NCBI GenBank assembly: GCA_947498785.1
Contig: CANMLS010000034.1
Coordinates: 1-64,000, forward strand
DNA: 64,000 bases
Source: an uncultured Aquimarina sp.
GTDB taxonomy: Bacteria; Bacteroidota; Bacteroidia; Flavobacteriales; Flavobacteriaceae
Reading direction: 5' to 3'
The notes under the pieces were generated by a model. That model searched no databases and had not been told where the DNA came from. It saw only the letters and a program-made list of their open reading frames with translations. Shown here piece by piece: positions 1 to 7,410 of this stretch (position 1 is the stretch's first letter; each line of letters begins with the position of its first letter). The position numbers and the translations under genes are program-made.

Positions 1-88
1 AAAGTTAGCAACCAATGCGCAGAAATATCAAAAATCAGGGTAACATTTTGCCCTGCTACGACACATATATTAAACGTCGTGCGTCATT
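1..88. repeat. boundary repeat, copy A (cut by window edge)
   Basis: This non-coding element also occurs at 1378-1490, about 5122-5298 and about 51150-51280. Shared landmarks in order are a GCGCAGAAA block, TAACATTTTGCCC, a CGACAC block, an ATATTAAACGT block and a final GTCGTGCGTCAT. It sits directly upstream of the TetR/thioesterase block. Its GTCGTGCG end (76-83) is complementary, with one mismatch, to CGCACAAC (1162-1169) just after that block. Confidence 0.75.
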
Positions 89-147
89 AGACAAAAAACT
101 GAAATGACATAATTGAATTTATAGTTTGTGAATTTTTTTATATATTT

Positions 148-169
148 ACCTACCTATAAGTAGATAGAT
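148..169. promoter_or_regulatory. probable TetR operator
   Basis: This is an imperfect 22-bp palindrome with half-sites ACCTACCTA and TAGATAGAT; 7 of 11 pairs are complementary. It overlaps an AT-rich TATATTTA segment resembling the Bacteroidota -7 box and ends five bases before the TTG start of the TetR gene. Position and symmetry suggest autoregulation. Binding is inferred. Confidence 0.5.
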
Positions 170-173
170 TGTT

Positions 174-737
174 TTGAATAAGAAAGAACAAATAATAAAT
201 ATTGCAGATAACCTTTTAATAGAAAAAGGATTTAATGCTTTTAGTTATAAAGACATATCGAAAATAATTGATATAAAAACATCTTCGATCCATTACCACT
301 TCCCAACAAAAACTGACTTAGGCATTGCTGTTATTAAAAAACATCTTGAAGCATTAGAACAAACCATAATAAAAACAAAAGATAAAACACCTATTGAAAA
401 AATAAAAAAATTATTTATATACTATAAACGACTTAGTTCAAATCAAATGGTTTGTATTGTAGGAGCATTAACTTCTGGACTAAATACTTTAAATGAACCT
501 CTACGAATTGAATTATTAAATTTTACAAATAAACTTATAGATTGGGTAACTTCTATTTTAAATGAGGGGCAAGACCAATTAATATTTAAAACTTCAACTG
601 ATAGTAAATTAAAAGCTAAACTACTAATTACCAATTTAATGTCCTTAGTTCAACTATCAAGAATTGAACATCAAAATAATTCTATTGACGGAATTATCGA
701 TATAATTTTAGACGATTTGCTTATAAATAATAATTAA
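174..737 (+). CDS. TetR/AcrR family transcriptional regulator
   Basis: The 187-aa protein has an N-terminal TetR-type helix-turn-helix (about residues 5-50, with SIHYHFPTKTDL in the recognition-helix position) and a helical C-terminal ligand domain. The start is TTG at 174, because no ATG precedes the HTH and the open frame starts there. The thioesterase gene begins 12 bp after its stop, so the two are probably cotranscribed. A palindrome just upstream (148-169) suggests autorepression. The ligand cannot be read from sequence; pairing with a hotdog thioesterase makes an acyl or aromatic compound plausible. The pair lies between boundary repeats A and B, so it behaves like a mobile block. Confidence 0.88.
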   Translation: MNKKEQIINIADNLLIEKGFNAFSYKDISKIIDIKTSSIHYHFPTKTDLGIAVIKKHLEALEQTIIKTKDKTPIEKIKKLFIYYKRLSSNQMVCIVGALTSGLNTLNEPLRIELLNFTNKLIDWVTSILNEGQDQLIFKTSTDSKLKAKLLITNLMSLVQLSRIEHQNNSIDGIIDIILDDLLINNN

Positions 738-749
738 AAAAAGAAAACA

Positions 750-1154
750 ATGATAAAAACATATCAAGGAACTGTATACCCTTGGAACTGTGACCATATG
801 AATCATATGAATGTTAGATTTTATGTAGATAAATTTGATCAAGCAACGTGGAACTTACTTTCCTTTTTAGGTTTCTCTTCTAAATATTTAAAAGAGTCTA
901 ATACAGGAATGGTAGTTCTGGAACAAAAAATAAATTACTTGAAAGAAGTTATTGCAGGTGATAATATAATTGTTGAATCTGAAATTACTAACATAAAAGG
1001 CAAAAAAATATATTTTAAACAAAATATGATAAATTTCGAGTCAAATGAGTTAATTTCTACAAACGAAGTTATTGGACTTCATATTGATTCTATTAAAAGG
1101 AAGGGAATTATAATCCCCGAATTTGCGATATCAAAATCTAAGGAAACAGAATAA
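750..1154 (+). CDS. acyl-CoA thioesterase, 4HBT hotdog family
   Basis: The 134-aa protein fits one hotdog domain. The N-terminus carries D15-x-x-x-H19-x-N21 (CDHMNHMN), the place where 4-hydroxybenzoyl-CoA/YbgC-type thioesterases have their catalytic Asp and DxxGHxN-like motif. The expected reaction is hydrolysis of a thioester, probably acyl-CoA, in the cytoplasm. It follows the TetR gene by 12 bp in the same direction. Seven bases after its stop the boundary element of 1162-1490 begins, so the gene has no ordinary 3' spacer. The substrate is unknown. Confidence 0.8.
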   Translation: MIKTYQGTVYPWNCDHMNHMNVRFYVDKFDQATWNLLSFLGFSSKYLKESNTGMVVLEQKINYLKEVIAGDNIIVESEITNIKGKKIYFKQNMINFESNELISTNEVIGLHIDSIKRKGIIIPEFAISKSKETE

Positions 1155-1161
1155 AAACGAA

Positions 1162-1490
1162 CGCACAACACTAGTAACCGTTGCACAACTACTATTTTTA
1201 ATAAACTCAGACCGTTTTAATATATTCAAAATAAAATTAGCACTGAAAGTCAATTGTTTAAAAAATAACTCAACGTGTAAAATACTTGATGTTTTAGAAA
1301 TTGAGGTTGTGCAACAGCCACAACATATATGTGATCATAGCAGTTAAGTGATGAATAGAACGGTTGTTGTATTTTTGGTAAGGCGCAATACTTGCAGAAA
1401 GTAAAAGTTAGCAACCAATGCGCAGAAAAACCGAAAAGCTAGGTAACATTTTGCCCTGCTACGACACAAATATTAATCGTTGTGCGTCAT
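1162..1490. repeat. boundary element B with 8-bp inverted ends
   Basis: This 0.33-kb non-coding element lies between the thioesterase gene and the oxygenase-like gene. Its ends are perfect inverted repeats, CGCACAAC (1162-1169) and GTTGTGCG (1479-1486). The right part (from about 1400) is closely similar to copy A at 1-88. The middle (about 1317-1375) shares a CAACATATATGTGATCATAGC-like stretch with the copy at 5122. No ORF in it looks real. The layout resembles an oversized recombination site or a MITE-like unit. Confidence 0.7.
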
Positions 1491-1502
1491 TTAATACAAA
1501 AA

Positions 1503-2183
1503 TCAACGACTCACCAATTTAGTACTGATGAAATCGTTAACAATTTCGTTACTATATTTTTCTTCAACCAATTTACCACTTAAGTATAGCATCATATAAT
1601 TGAGAACCCTATTCTCTTGTTCGACCTTATTAGGTATTTCTCCACGGTGGAATACTCCGTATGTCTTTTCTGTAAAAGATTTACTATTATTAAGTATCAA
1701 AAGCCTGAAGTGATTTTTATAAAATGGATTTAATTCTGTTATATAAGGTTCAAGACAATCGTAGTTTCCTATAGTATTAGTACTCTCATCATTTTCAAAA
1801 TAATTCAATAAAGGAATATTATGCACTTCAATATATTTTGAATAATCTGCTACATATACTTTACTATCAACTTTAGTTGGTTCATAACCTAACATTAAAA
1901 AAGAGTGATTTTCTGCTGTGTCTCTATGAAACCTACTTGTATTTTGATGATTAAACCTACCTATACTTTGATAGATAAGCTTCTTATTTAATTTAGTTTT
2001 ACAAGTTTCTGAGAGACTTTTTTTTAAATTAACCATTATTTGTCTAAAAGACTTAGAATCAATTTCTTTTCCAAAATCAAAATAACAAAATCCTGAATTA
2101 ATAGTAGACTGTCTGAATACTTCTTTATATATATTATTTACTTCCTTTTTAGAAAATTTAGTATCTTTTGATTTATCAATCAT
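1503..2183 (-). CDS. hypothetical protein, possible 2OG-Fe(II) oxygenase fold
   Basis: The 226-aa protein is soluble, with no signal peptide. It shows H86-x-D88 (RFHRDTAENH), a distal H179 (GVFHRG) and R192, which is the order and spacing of the metal triad plus 2-oxoglutarate-binding Arg of non-haem Fe(II) dioxygenases. I do not recognise the family by name, so the enzyme class is an inference from the motif. It starts four bases after the DinB-like gene on the same strand, so the two form an operon. It is probably controlled by the divergent HxlR gene. Confidence 0.6.
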   Translation of the reverse strand: MIDKSKDTKFSKKEVNNIYKEVFRQSTINSGFCYFDFGKEIDSKSFRQIMVNLKKSLSETCKTKLNKKLIYQSIGRFNHQNTSRFHRDTAENHSFLMLGYEPTKVDSKVYVADYSKYIEVHNIPLLNYFENDESTNTIGNYDCLEPYITELNPFYKNHFRLLILNNSKSFTEKTYGVFHRGEIPNKVEQENRVLNYMMLYLSGKLVEEKYSNEIVNDFISTKLVSR

Positions 2184-2187
2184 ATTT

Positions 2188-2745
2188 TTAAATAGTTCTA
2201 TTATTCTTCCCTGTAAAAATGTCTACATTAGAATTTATCGGATTTTTCAAAGCCCTTCGAAATATAACGATTTGTCCAGTATGATAAATAGCATCTGAAA
2301 TGGGTCCGTTCAAAGTATTCCAAAATGGTAATGTAATTTTAGAATCCTCTTGCTTAATTTTTATCTCAAAAGACTTCATTTCATCGTCACTTACTTTAGA
2401 AAGTATTTGACTTGCTTTCTTTAATTCATTTAAGGTTTTAACTCTAATTTCCTTAAAACTTAATTTTCTCTTCTCTAGAATTTCGTCACTATACTGTTGC
2501 TGGACTATCCGTAATACAAATTCAGATAAATCTGAAATATGTTCTAACGTTTCTAAGAACGTTCTAGAATCGGTACTAATCCTATAAGATAAATCTGATT
2601 CCTTTAAAGATTCAGTTGCCCAATAATAGCGATAACCTAATCCATCAATAAGCCTTTTGATAATATTTCCTTGTGAAAAAAAATCAGGATAATCTCCTAT
2701 TTCTTTATAAGGTAATTCCTCTTCTATTTTATTTATTTTAGACAT
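2188..2745 (-). CDS. DinB-like four-helix-bundle protein
   Basis: The 185-aa protein matches the DinB/YfiT-like fold: a helical protein with a metal-type histidine in LEHISDL (H69) and a C-terminal ISDAIYHTGQIVIFRR signature (H155), typical of DinB_2 proteins that bind a divalent metal and often act as thiol-dependent or detoxifying transferases. It heads a two-gene minus-strand operon with the oxygenase-like gene, divergent from the HxlR regulator at 2840. The substrate cannot be assigned. Confidence 0.75.
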   Translation of the reverse strand: MSKINKIEEELPYKEIGDYPDFFSQGNIIKRLIDGLGYRYYWATESLKESDLSYRISTDSRTFLETLEHISDLSEFVLRIVQQQYSDEILEKRKLSFKEIRVKTLNELKKASQILSKVSDDEMKSFEIKIKQEDSKITLPFWNTLNGPISDAIYHTGQIVIFRRALKNPINSNVDIFTGKNNRTI

Positions 2746-2759
2746 ACTTAAATCTTTAA

Positions 2760-2794
2760 ACTGGTTTACTTTTTACACTGGTTTCAAAAGTAAA
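2760..2794. promoter_or_regulatory. putative HxlR operator region
   Basis: The short divergent intergenic region contains two direct copies of ACTGGTTT (2760-2767 and 2777-2784) and an inverted pair TTTACTTTT/AAAAGTAAA (2765-2773 and 2786-2794). HxlR proteins commonly bind such repeats between themselves and a divergent target. The repeats are seen; the binding is inferred. Confidence 0.45.
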
Positions 2795-2839
2795 ACAATT
2801 GATTTATATTTACAAATAGTTTTTAAATTGAATAGACTA

Positions 2840-3262
2840 ATGAAAAAAGAACCTAAATCGGGATGCTCAATAAATTTAGGATTAGAAGTTTTTGGTGATA
2901 AATGGACATTACTCATAATTAGAGATATACTGTTCGGAAACAAAAATCATTTTAGAGAAATACTTAAATCTGATGAAAAAATTTCAACTAAAACTTTAAC
3001 CACTCGTTTAAATGATTTAGAACAGAAAGGAATTTTAATCAAAGAAAACGACTCCTCACATAAGCAAAAGTATATTTATAATTTAACCGAAAAAGGTATT
3101 GACCTTTTGCCTGTTATTGTTTCCATTGCTGATTGGAGTCTTAAATACGAATCCGTTGATGAAATATCTTCAAAACATACAAAACAATTAATAGATGGTG
3201 GAAAATCTCTAATTGAAAAGCTTACAATAGACTTAAAAGAGAAACATTTGAAGAAAAACTAA
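2840..3262 (+). CDS. HxlR family winged-helix regulator
   Basis: The 140-aa protein has the HxlR signature at the N-terminus (SGCSINLGLEVFGDKWTLLI) including the conserved Cys (C9) that in HypR-type members senses oxidants or quinones. A winged-helix DNA-binding domain follows. ATG at 2840 is preferred to the in-frame TTG at 2828 because HxlR homologues begin close to the Cys motif. It is divergent from the DinB/oxygenase operon, the usual layout for this family. Confidence 0.85.
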   Translation: MKKEPKSGCSINLGLEVFGDKWTLLIIRDILFGNKNHFREILKSDEKISTKTLTTRLNDLEQKGILIKENDSSHKQKYIYNLTEKGIDLLPVIVSIADWSLKYESVDEISSKHTKQLIDGGKSLIEKLTIDLKEKHLKKN

Positions 3263-3268
3263 AGCTAA

Positions 3269-3368
3269 TAATGTATCCTATGTAAAGCCCTTTCCCAAGT
3301 CTTAGGTTATAAAAATACAATATTGCCCCTTATAACTCTGCATTCTATAAGGGGTATGATATCTGATC
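3269..3368. repeat. repeat related to 4635-4815 (IS110-type flank)
   Basis: About 55 bases starting AATGTATCCTATGTAAAGCC (from 3270) recur almost identically at 4636-4690. A hairpin CCCCTTATA/TATAAGGGG (3326-3354) follows, with a GATCATCC-CCAGCAT stretch that recurs at about 4808. Both copies lie directly downstream of a small accessory gene (HxlR here, ParE there), as expected of a repeated cassette boundary. Confidence 0.7.
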
Positions 3369-3530
3369 ATCCACCAGCATAGGTTAAGACATAGTTTTGC
3401 TACTCATGTATTAGGAGAAGAAATAGATTTAAGATACACTCAAGTTTTATAGGACACAACCACAGCAAACCAACTGAAAACTTATACTCATATCACTATA
3501 AAAAAGCTTAAAAGATTTACTAAATTAGTT
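3369..3530 (+). pseudogene. tyrosine recombinase, C-terminal fossil
   Basis: Reading from 3369 gives HRLRHSFATHVLGEEIDLRY followed by TQVL, an in-frame TAG (3450-3452), then a degraded stretch with TYTHITIKKL. This is the box II signature of phage/Xer-type tyrosine recombinases: HxLRHSFATHLL, the DLRYIQ..LGH helix, and the catalytic Tyr in YTH. The LGH part is destroyed, and the N-terminal and core domains are absent upstream. It is a dead fragment of an integrase next to the gene-block array. Confidence 0.75.
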
Positions 3531-3541
3531 CCTCATATAGA

Positions 3542-3571
3542 AATATATAGTTACCATGGTAACTATATATT
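3542..3571. repeat. perfect 30-bp palindrome
   Basis: Positions 3542-3571 are identical to their own reverse complement, with no spacer, centred on CCATGG (3554-3559). It lies between the recombinase fossil and a GTTGGCA junction at 3575. It is not a classical terminator because there is no loop and no adjoining T-run. Confidence 0.8.
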
Positions 3572-3574
3572 AGT

Positions 3575-4048
3575 GTTGGCAAACATAGCTCCTCAATATT
3601 GCGAAAAAAATTTGCTAGCTAAAATAGCGGAATCTAAAACCAATCTTTACGTTGATTTTTTAACTCGATTTTCGATCTGATCTCAAAGCGAACTAGCCAA
3701 TCTTTGCGCTGACTTTCAGCCACATTCGCAATCTGACTACTGACAAGCACTCGGAATTTTATGAACTGACTGATAAACTTTGTGGAAAAATTACCGCCCG
3801 AAAACTAAATATTACGGCTGGCTGTTTATCGAAGTGGTTTTATGAAAGATTACGGCGATATGTGTTTACTCTAACCTGTCGCTACGTCTGCCAACAAAAT
3901 GTATAGTTCATTGCTGCTGATTTTCCTCCGGAAAATCTTACGCACTGACCAAACGTTCGCTACTTTTTACTAACTTAGTCATTCCAACACAAACCGTTAC
4001 CAACTATAACCTCTGAGCTTTTTAGAAACTAGTTTTATTAAGAAAAAC
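3575..4048. other. gene-free stretch with inverted junction sequences
   Basis: No ORF here is convincing. GTTGGCA (3575-3581) and its complement TGCCAAC (3889-3895) bracket about 0.3 kb of somewhat less AT-rich DNA. GTTACCAAC at 3996-4004 is the left member of the pair that brackets the toxin-antitoxin genes. The rest looks like decayed boundary DNA. Confidence 0.5.
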
Positions 4049-4083
4049 TTGTGAAGCATTAAATTTTGGTGTATTTTTACACC
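4049..4083 (+). promoter_or_regulatory. promoter and operator of the ParD/ParE pair
   Basis: TTG (4049-4051), a 20-nt spacer and TATTTTTA (4072-4079) fit the Bacteroidota sigma-A promoter (TTG, 17-23 nt, TAnnTTTG). The inverted repeat GGTGTA-TTTT-TACACC (4068-4083) lies exactly over the -7 box, where an autorepressing antitoxin would bind. The antitoxin ATG is at 4097. Confidence 0.6.
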
Positions 4084-4096
4084 AGATACACATCTC

Positions 4097-4336
4097 ATGG
4101 GACGACAAAGCATTTCTTTTACAGAACCTAATGATAATTGGTTAAAAGCTCAAGTTGATAATAACGAGTACTCAAGTAAAAGTGAACTTGTTAATGACTT
4201 GATTAGACAAGCGCGCAAGCAACAGAAACAAATTGATTGGATTGCAGCAAAGATAGATAAGGCAGAAAAAAGCGGATTTACTTCGGATAGTAAAGCGCAA
4301 ATTTTATCCCAATCTAAGAATTTATCAAATGGTTAA
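4097..4336 (+). CDS. ParD-like type II antitoxin
   Basis: The 79-aa protein has an N-terminal ribbon-helix-helix (MGRQSISFTEPNDNWL, then a helix through SELVNDLIRQARK) and a charged, flexible C-terminus that would bind the toxin. This is the CC2985/ParD layout. It overlaps the downstream toxin gene by 8 bp, which indicates translational coupling. It probably represses its own promoter through the inverted repeat at 4068-4083. The pair is enclosed by inverted GTTACCAAC (3996-4004) and GTTGGTAAC (4626-4634). Confidence 0.87.
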   Translation: MGRQSISFTEPNDNWLKAQVDNNEYSSKSELVNDLIRQARKQQKQIDWIAAKIDKAEKSGFTSDSKAQILSQSKNLSNG

Positions 4337-4616
4337 ATACAAATTAAGTAACTCTGCAAAAGAGGACTTAATAAGAATTCATCGTTATGGAGTTAAAAAA
4401 TTTGGGGTGGCGCAGGCTGAAAAATATTTTGACTCTTTTTTTGAATACTTTGACATCATTGCACAAAGACCTTATTCATTTGAATCGGTTGACTTTATAA
4501 AAAGCGGATATAGACGATGTGTCTGCGGATCGGATAGTATTTACTACAGAGTAAATAATGATGTGGTGGAGATTATGGTTATAATTGGACGCCAGGATTT
4601 AAATAACTTATTGTAA
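4329..4616 (+). CDS. ParE-like RelE/ParE superfamily toxin
   Basis: The 95-aa protein shows the ParE/RelE layout: an N-terminal strand and long helices (KYKLSNSAKEDLIRIHRYG, AEKYFDSFFEYF) and a C-terminal sheet (YRRCVCGSDSIYYRV, VEIMVIIGRQD). ParE members poison gyrase and RelE members cleave mRNA; the GRQD ending with an aromatic-rich strand fits ParE better. It overlaps the antitoxin and ends ten bases before the 9-bp junction that starts the next boundary region. Both partners look intact. Confidence 0.87.
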   Translation: MVKYKLSNSAKEDLIRIHRYGVKKFGVAQAEKYFDSFFEYFDIIAQRPYSFESVDFIKSGYRRCVCGSDSIYYRVNNDVVEIMVIIGRQDLNNLL

Positions 4617-4635
4617 AAAATTACAGTTGGTAACA

Positions 4636-4970
4636 ATGTATCCTATGTAAAGCCCTTTCCCAAGTCTTAGGTTATAAAAATACAATATTTTAATATTCTA
4701 ATTATCTCATATTAATGATTTTATAGTGCTGGGTTGTTGGCAACGCCATTAAAGCGCTGTCAGTATTTCAACACTAGTCCATTATAACTCTGCATTCTAT
4801 ATGTGGTATGATACAAGATCATCCTCCAGCATCTCTATGATTTTGATTGGCAAACAAGGCAACTTGCTATGAAATGTGATAACTTGTAAAAGTTTCACCT
4901 ACAGTGTTTAGTTGTCCTATTTTATGCCAAAAGTATTGTCGAGTTTTTGGACTTATATTTCTTTATTCTT
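4636..4970. repeat. boundary repeat joined to IS110-type flank
   Basis: Positions 4636-4690 repeat 3270-3325. The part from about 4695 resembles 7463-7720 in reversed-transposase context: shared TTATCTCATATT, GCAT-CTATATG, CAGCATCTSTATGATT and ACTTGCTATRAAATGTGAT stretches. It also contains the palindromic GTTGGCAAC (about 4735). I see no gene in it; it is the 3' flank of the transposase fossil at 4972. Confidence 0.6.
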
Positions 4971-4971
4971 T

Positions 4972-5102
4972 TTAACTCACTACTCCTATTTGATAAGGTG
5001 TTTCTGTTCTGATAATCGCATGAATACGACTCAGAAGTTTTCTAGCTATTTTGACTAGTATCCGTTTGACATCCTTGAACTTGTTGAAGACTATAATATT
5101 TT
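4972..5102 (-). pseudogene. IS110-type transposase C-terminal fossil, copy 1
   Basis: The minus strand reads FNKFKDVKRILVKIARKLLS and then RIHAIIRTETPYQIGVVS with a stop at 4974-4972. It is closely similar to the minus-strand fragment at 7624-7875 (KVARKLLSRTLAVIKTETPY). The K-ARKLLSR-x(5)-TPY-IGVV pattern resembles the C-terminal end of IS110/IS116/IS902 transposases. The catalytic DEDD and serine domains are missing. The family call is from memory of the pattern. Confidence 0.5.
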
Positions 5103-5121
5103 TTGCGAATAAAACTAGCTA

Positions 5122-5298
5122 CAACAATATATCCTATGTGATCATGGCTTAGATTTGTGATTTATCGAATGGTTCGTGTATTTTTGCAGTGGCGCAGTGA
5201 TTTTAAAACTGAACTAAATTAAAAATCTGCGCAGAAATGTCGAAGATTAGGTAACAATTTGCCTCTCCACGACACATATATTAAACGTTGGCAGTCAT
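5122..5298. repeat. boundary repeat, copy C
   Basis: It starts CAACAATATATCCTATGTGATCATGG-like, then TGCGCAGAAATG, GGTAACAATTTGCC, ACGACACATATATTAAACG and GTTGGCAGTCAT, and stops 17 bases before the AraC gene. Its terminal GTTGGCAGT (5287-5295) is the exact complement of ACTGCCAAC (7378-7386) at the end of the block it introduces. Confidence 0.75.
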
Positions 5299-5315
5299 AA
5301 GGAAGAAATCAATTA

Positions 5316-6134
5316 ATGAACATAGAAATTATTAAACCTTTAGATCTTGAACTTCAAAAATATATTGAATGTTTTTATATTTTAACACATTCAAAAGAAG
5401 AAGGCAGAACTACTTATTTTACATTCCCAAGTATTTTTTCTATAGTATCAATTTCTTCCAATACTAACGTAATTAGAACAAATAAGTTCATAAAAACTAT
5501 AGAATCTTCAATACAGAATTTTGATTCAAATTTAGATGTTCAATTCACAAACCCTCTTTTAATTCAATATGAAGGAGATATTAAAGAAATTACAACTTAT
5601 TTTAAACCATTAGGTTTGAATGCTTTTTTAAATAAATCACTTAATAACTATTGTGATTCACTTAAAACGCAGTTTTTACCATTTTTGGATTATAAGAGTG
5701 CTATGAATTCAATTCTAAAAATAAAATCATCTGATAGAGTAATTAAACACCTCGAAAATTACTGGTCTAGTAAACTCAAAAAAGATGTGCAATTTAAGCT
5801 TAAACAAGCTGTTAAAACTATAATCGAAGATCCAAATAGATCAATATCTTCGATCGCAAGTGATAGTAATTTAAGCCACAAGACTTTAATTACGCATTTT
5901 AATAAAGACGTGTGCAAAACACCTTCTGAATTTAGAAAAATCGTCCGTTTTAGGAAAACGATACAAAAAAAAGAAAAAAATAATTTAACACAGTTAAGTT
6001 ATTTGTCAAATTATTTTGACCAAGCACATATGATTAAAGATTTTGATAAACTTACTGGCTACAAACCAAAAGACTTTTTTAAAAAATTATCATCAATCGA
6101 TGAAAAAATAAATTGGGTTTTCACAAAAAGGTAA
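5316..6134 (+). CDS. AraC family transcriptional regulator
   Basis: The 272-aa protein has an N-terminal sensor part (about 1-150, GDIKEITTYFKPLGLNAFLN typical of Bacteroidota AraC proteins) and a C-terminal double helix-turn-helix (about 165-255). The DQAHMIKDFDKLTGYKPKDF segment is the AraC consensus second HTH. It is first in a same-strand block followed 63 bp later by a GNAT gene. The block is bounded by complementary 9-bp junctions, so regulator and acetyltransferases probably moved together. The effector is unknown. Confidence 0.87.
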   Translation: MNIEIIKPLDLELQKYIECFYILTHSKEEGRTTYFTFPSIFSIVSISSNTNVIRTNKFIKTIESSIQNFDSNLDVQFTNPLLIQYEGDIKEITTYFKPLGLNAFLNKSLNNYCDSLKTQFLPFLDYKSAMNSILKIKSSDRVIKHLENYWSSKLKKDVQFKLKQAVKTIIEDPNRSISSIASDSNLSHKTLITHFNKDVCKTPSEFRKIVRFRKTIQKKEKNNLTQLSYLSNYFDQAHMIKDFDKLTGYKPKDFFKKLSSIDEKINWVFTKR

Positions 6135-6197
6135 AATTTGTACAATTTTACATTGTAATAATTACTGATTTTTGGACTATCCTAATTAAAAAAATAG

Positions 6198-6698
6198 ATG
6201 ATAGATATTACAAAGGCAGTTTCATATCCTGATTTTGAAATTATTGAAAATTTAGTCAGACAAATTTTGCATAAATTCTATGATTCTGTTATCCCGAAAG
6301 AGCATACTATATATTTTATAAACAAATATCAAACAGCTAAAGCAATAGAGCGACAAGTAAACAAAGGAAGTTCCTATTATATACTTAAGTATAAAGGTTT
6401 GAATGTTGGCTACCTTGGACTAAATAAAGAGTCTGATTTTTTACTATTAGACAAGTTGTATCTTCTAGAAGACTATAGAGGTAAAAAAATTGGAAAAAAA
6501 GCAGTTGAATTTACTGATAGTTTCGCAAAAAAAACAAATTTTTCAAAAATTAAATTAATTGTACATAAAGAGAATCTTGCGACGATAGAATTTTATAAAC
6601 GAATGGGCTACAAATTACTAGAAATAATTCCTAATCACTTTGAGACTGGTCAAATCATAGAAAACTATGAAATGGAGAAAGTATTAACGAAAAAATAA
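6198..6698 (+). CDS. GNAT family N-acetyltransferase
   Basis: The 166-aa protein is a single GNAT domain: strand KLYLLEDY followed by the acetyl-CoA pyrophosphate loop RGKKIGK (94-100), then N126 and the TIEFYKRMGYK motif (129-139). It transfers an acetyl group from acetyl-CoA to an unidentified amine. Its stop is four bases before the next acetyltransferase, so the two are cotranscribed. The N-terminal sequence looks like acetyltransferases acting on small molecules, but the substrate cannot be named. Confidence 0.87.
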   Translation: MIDITKAVSYPDFEIIENLVRQILHKFYDSVIPKEHTIYFINKYQTAKAIERQVNKGSSYYILKYKGLNVGYLGLNKESDFLLLDKLYLLEDYRGKKIGKKAVEFTDSFAKKTNFSKIKLIVHKENLATIEFYKRMGYKLLEIIPNHFETGQIIENYEMEKVLTKK

Positions 6699-6702
6699 AA
6701 AA

Positions 6703-7410
6703 ATGAAATATTATAAATTAGACAATCCAGTTTGGAATTCACTAACAGAAACCCATAAAAGCCTAGCTATAGAATATGATGGAACAAAATTTTACAAACC
6801 ACAATATTGTCCTTTTGGTGGTTTTAAAAAAATAGACAAGTTGGATCTATACATTGATAAATATTCTGACTTGACTGACAACTTTTTTATGGTTGGAGAA
6901 AAGCCAGTTTTTAATGACAACATAATTGTGGCGAATAACTTATTATGTAGTCAGATGATTCTCAATACAAAAATTGATTTTGAAATTAAGGAAGAAATCG
7001 TTGAATTAAAATCTGAAAAACATAAATCAGACCTATTTGACTTAGTTTGCTTAGTTTATCCGGGATTTTTTATGACAAAAACTGCTGACTTAGGAAAATA
7101 CTTTGGAATTTATAAAAACAATAAACTTATTGCAGTCACTGGTGAACGATTAAAAATGAATGAATTTACAGAAGTAAGTGCTGTTGTAACTCATCCTGAC
7201 CACATTAGAAAAGGATATGCTAAACAGTTAATAGCTCATACTTCTAATTATATATTTGACGAAGGAAAAACACCTTATTTACATGTGGCTGAAACGAATA
7301 TTAAAGCTATAAAACTATATGAAAAAATGGGATTTAAAACGAGAAAGAAAATCAGTTTTTGGAACTTAAAAAAACGAACTGCCAACAACGGTTCCTATGA
7401 AAAGCACTAG
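6703..7410 (+). CDS. GNAT family N-acetyltransferase with N-terminal extension
   Basis: The 235-aa protein has a GNAT domain in its second half: VSAVVTHPDHIRKGYAKQLI with the CoA loop RKGYAK (169-174), then LYEKMGFKTR (205-214). The first about 95 residues are an unassigned N-terminal domain seen in some Bacteroidota GNATs. From residue 226 the frame runs into the block junction ACTGCCAAC (7378-7386). The stop TAG (7408-7410) lies inside the first unit of a 17-bp tandem repeat, so the last ten residues are encoded by boundary DNA and the native C-terminus may be lost. Confidence 0.82.
   Translation: MKYYKLDNPVWNSLTETHKSLAIEYDGTKFYKPQYCPFGGFKKIDKLDLYIDKYSDLTDNFFMVGEKPVFNDNIIVANNLLCSQMILNTKIDFEIKEEIVELKSEKHKSDLFDLVCLVYPGFFMTKTADLGKYFGIYKNNKLIAVTGERLKMNEFTEVSAVVTHPDHIRKGYAKQLIAHTSNYIFDEGKTPYLHVAETNIKAIKLYEKMGFKTRKKISFWNLKKRTANNGSYEKH

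Noticed and set aside
74-88. Boundary ends as canonical integron attC R-boxes
   Set aside because: GTCGTGC, GTTGTGC and GTTGGCA do not fit GTTRRRY, and element lengths (0.1-0.35 kb) exceed usual attC sites, so attC was not assigned.
1123-1347. 74-codon plus-strand ORF across the thioesterase end and boundary element
   Set aside because: It overlaps a real gene out of frame and continues into repeat DNA; composition is not protein-like.
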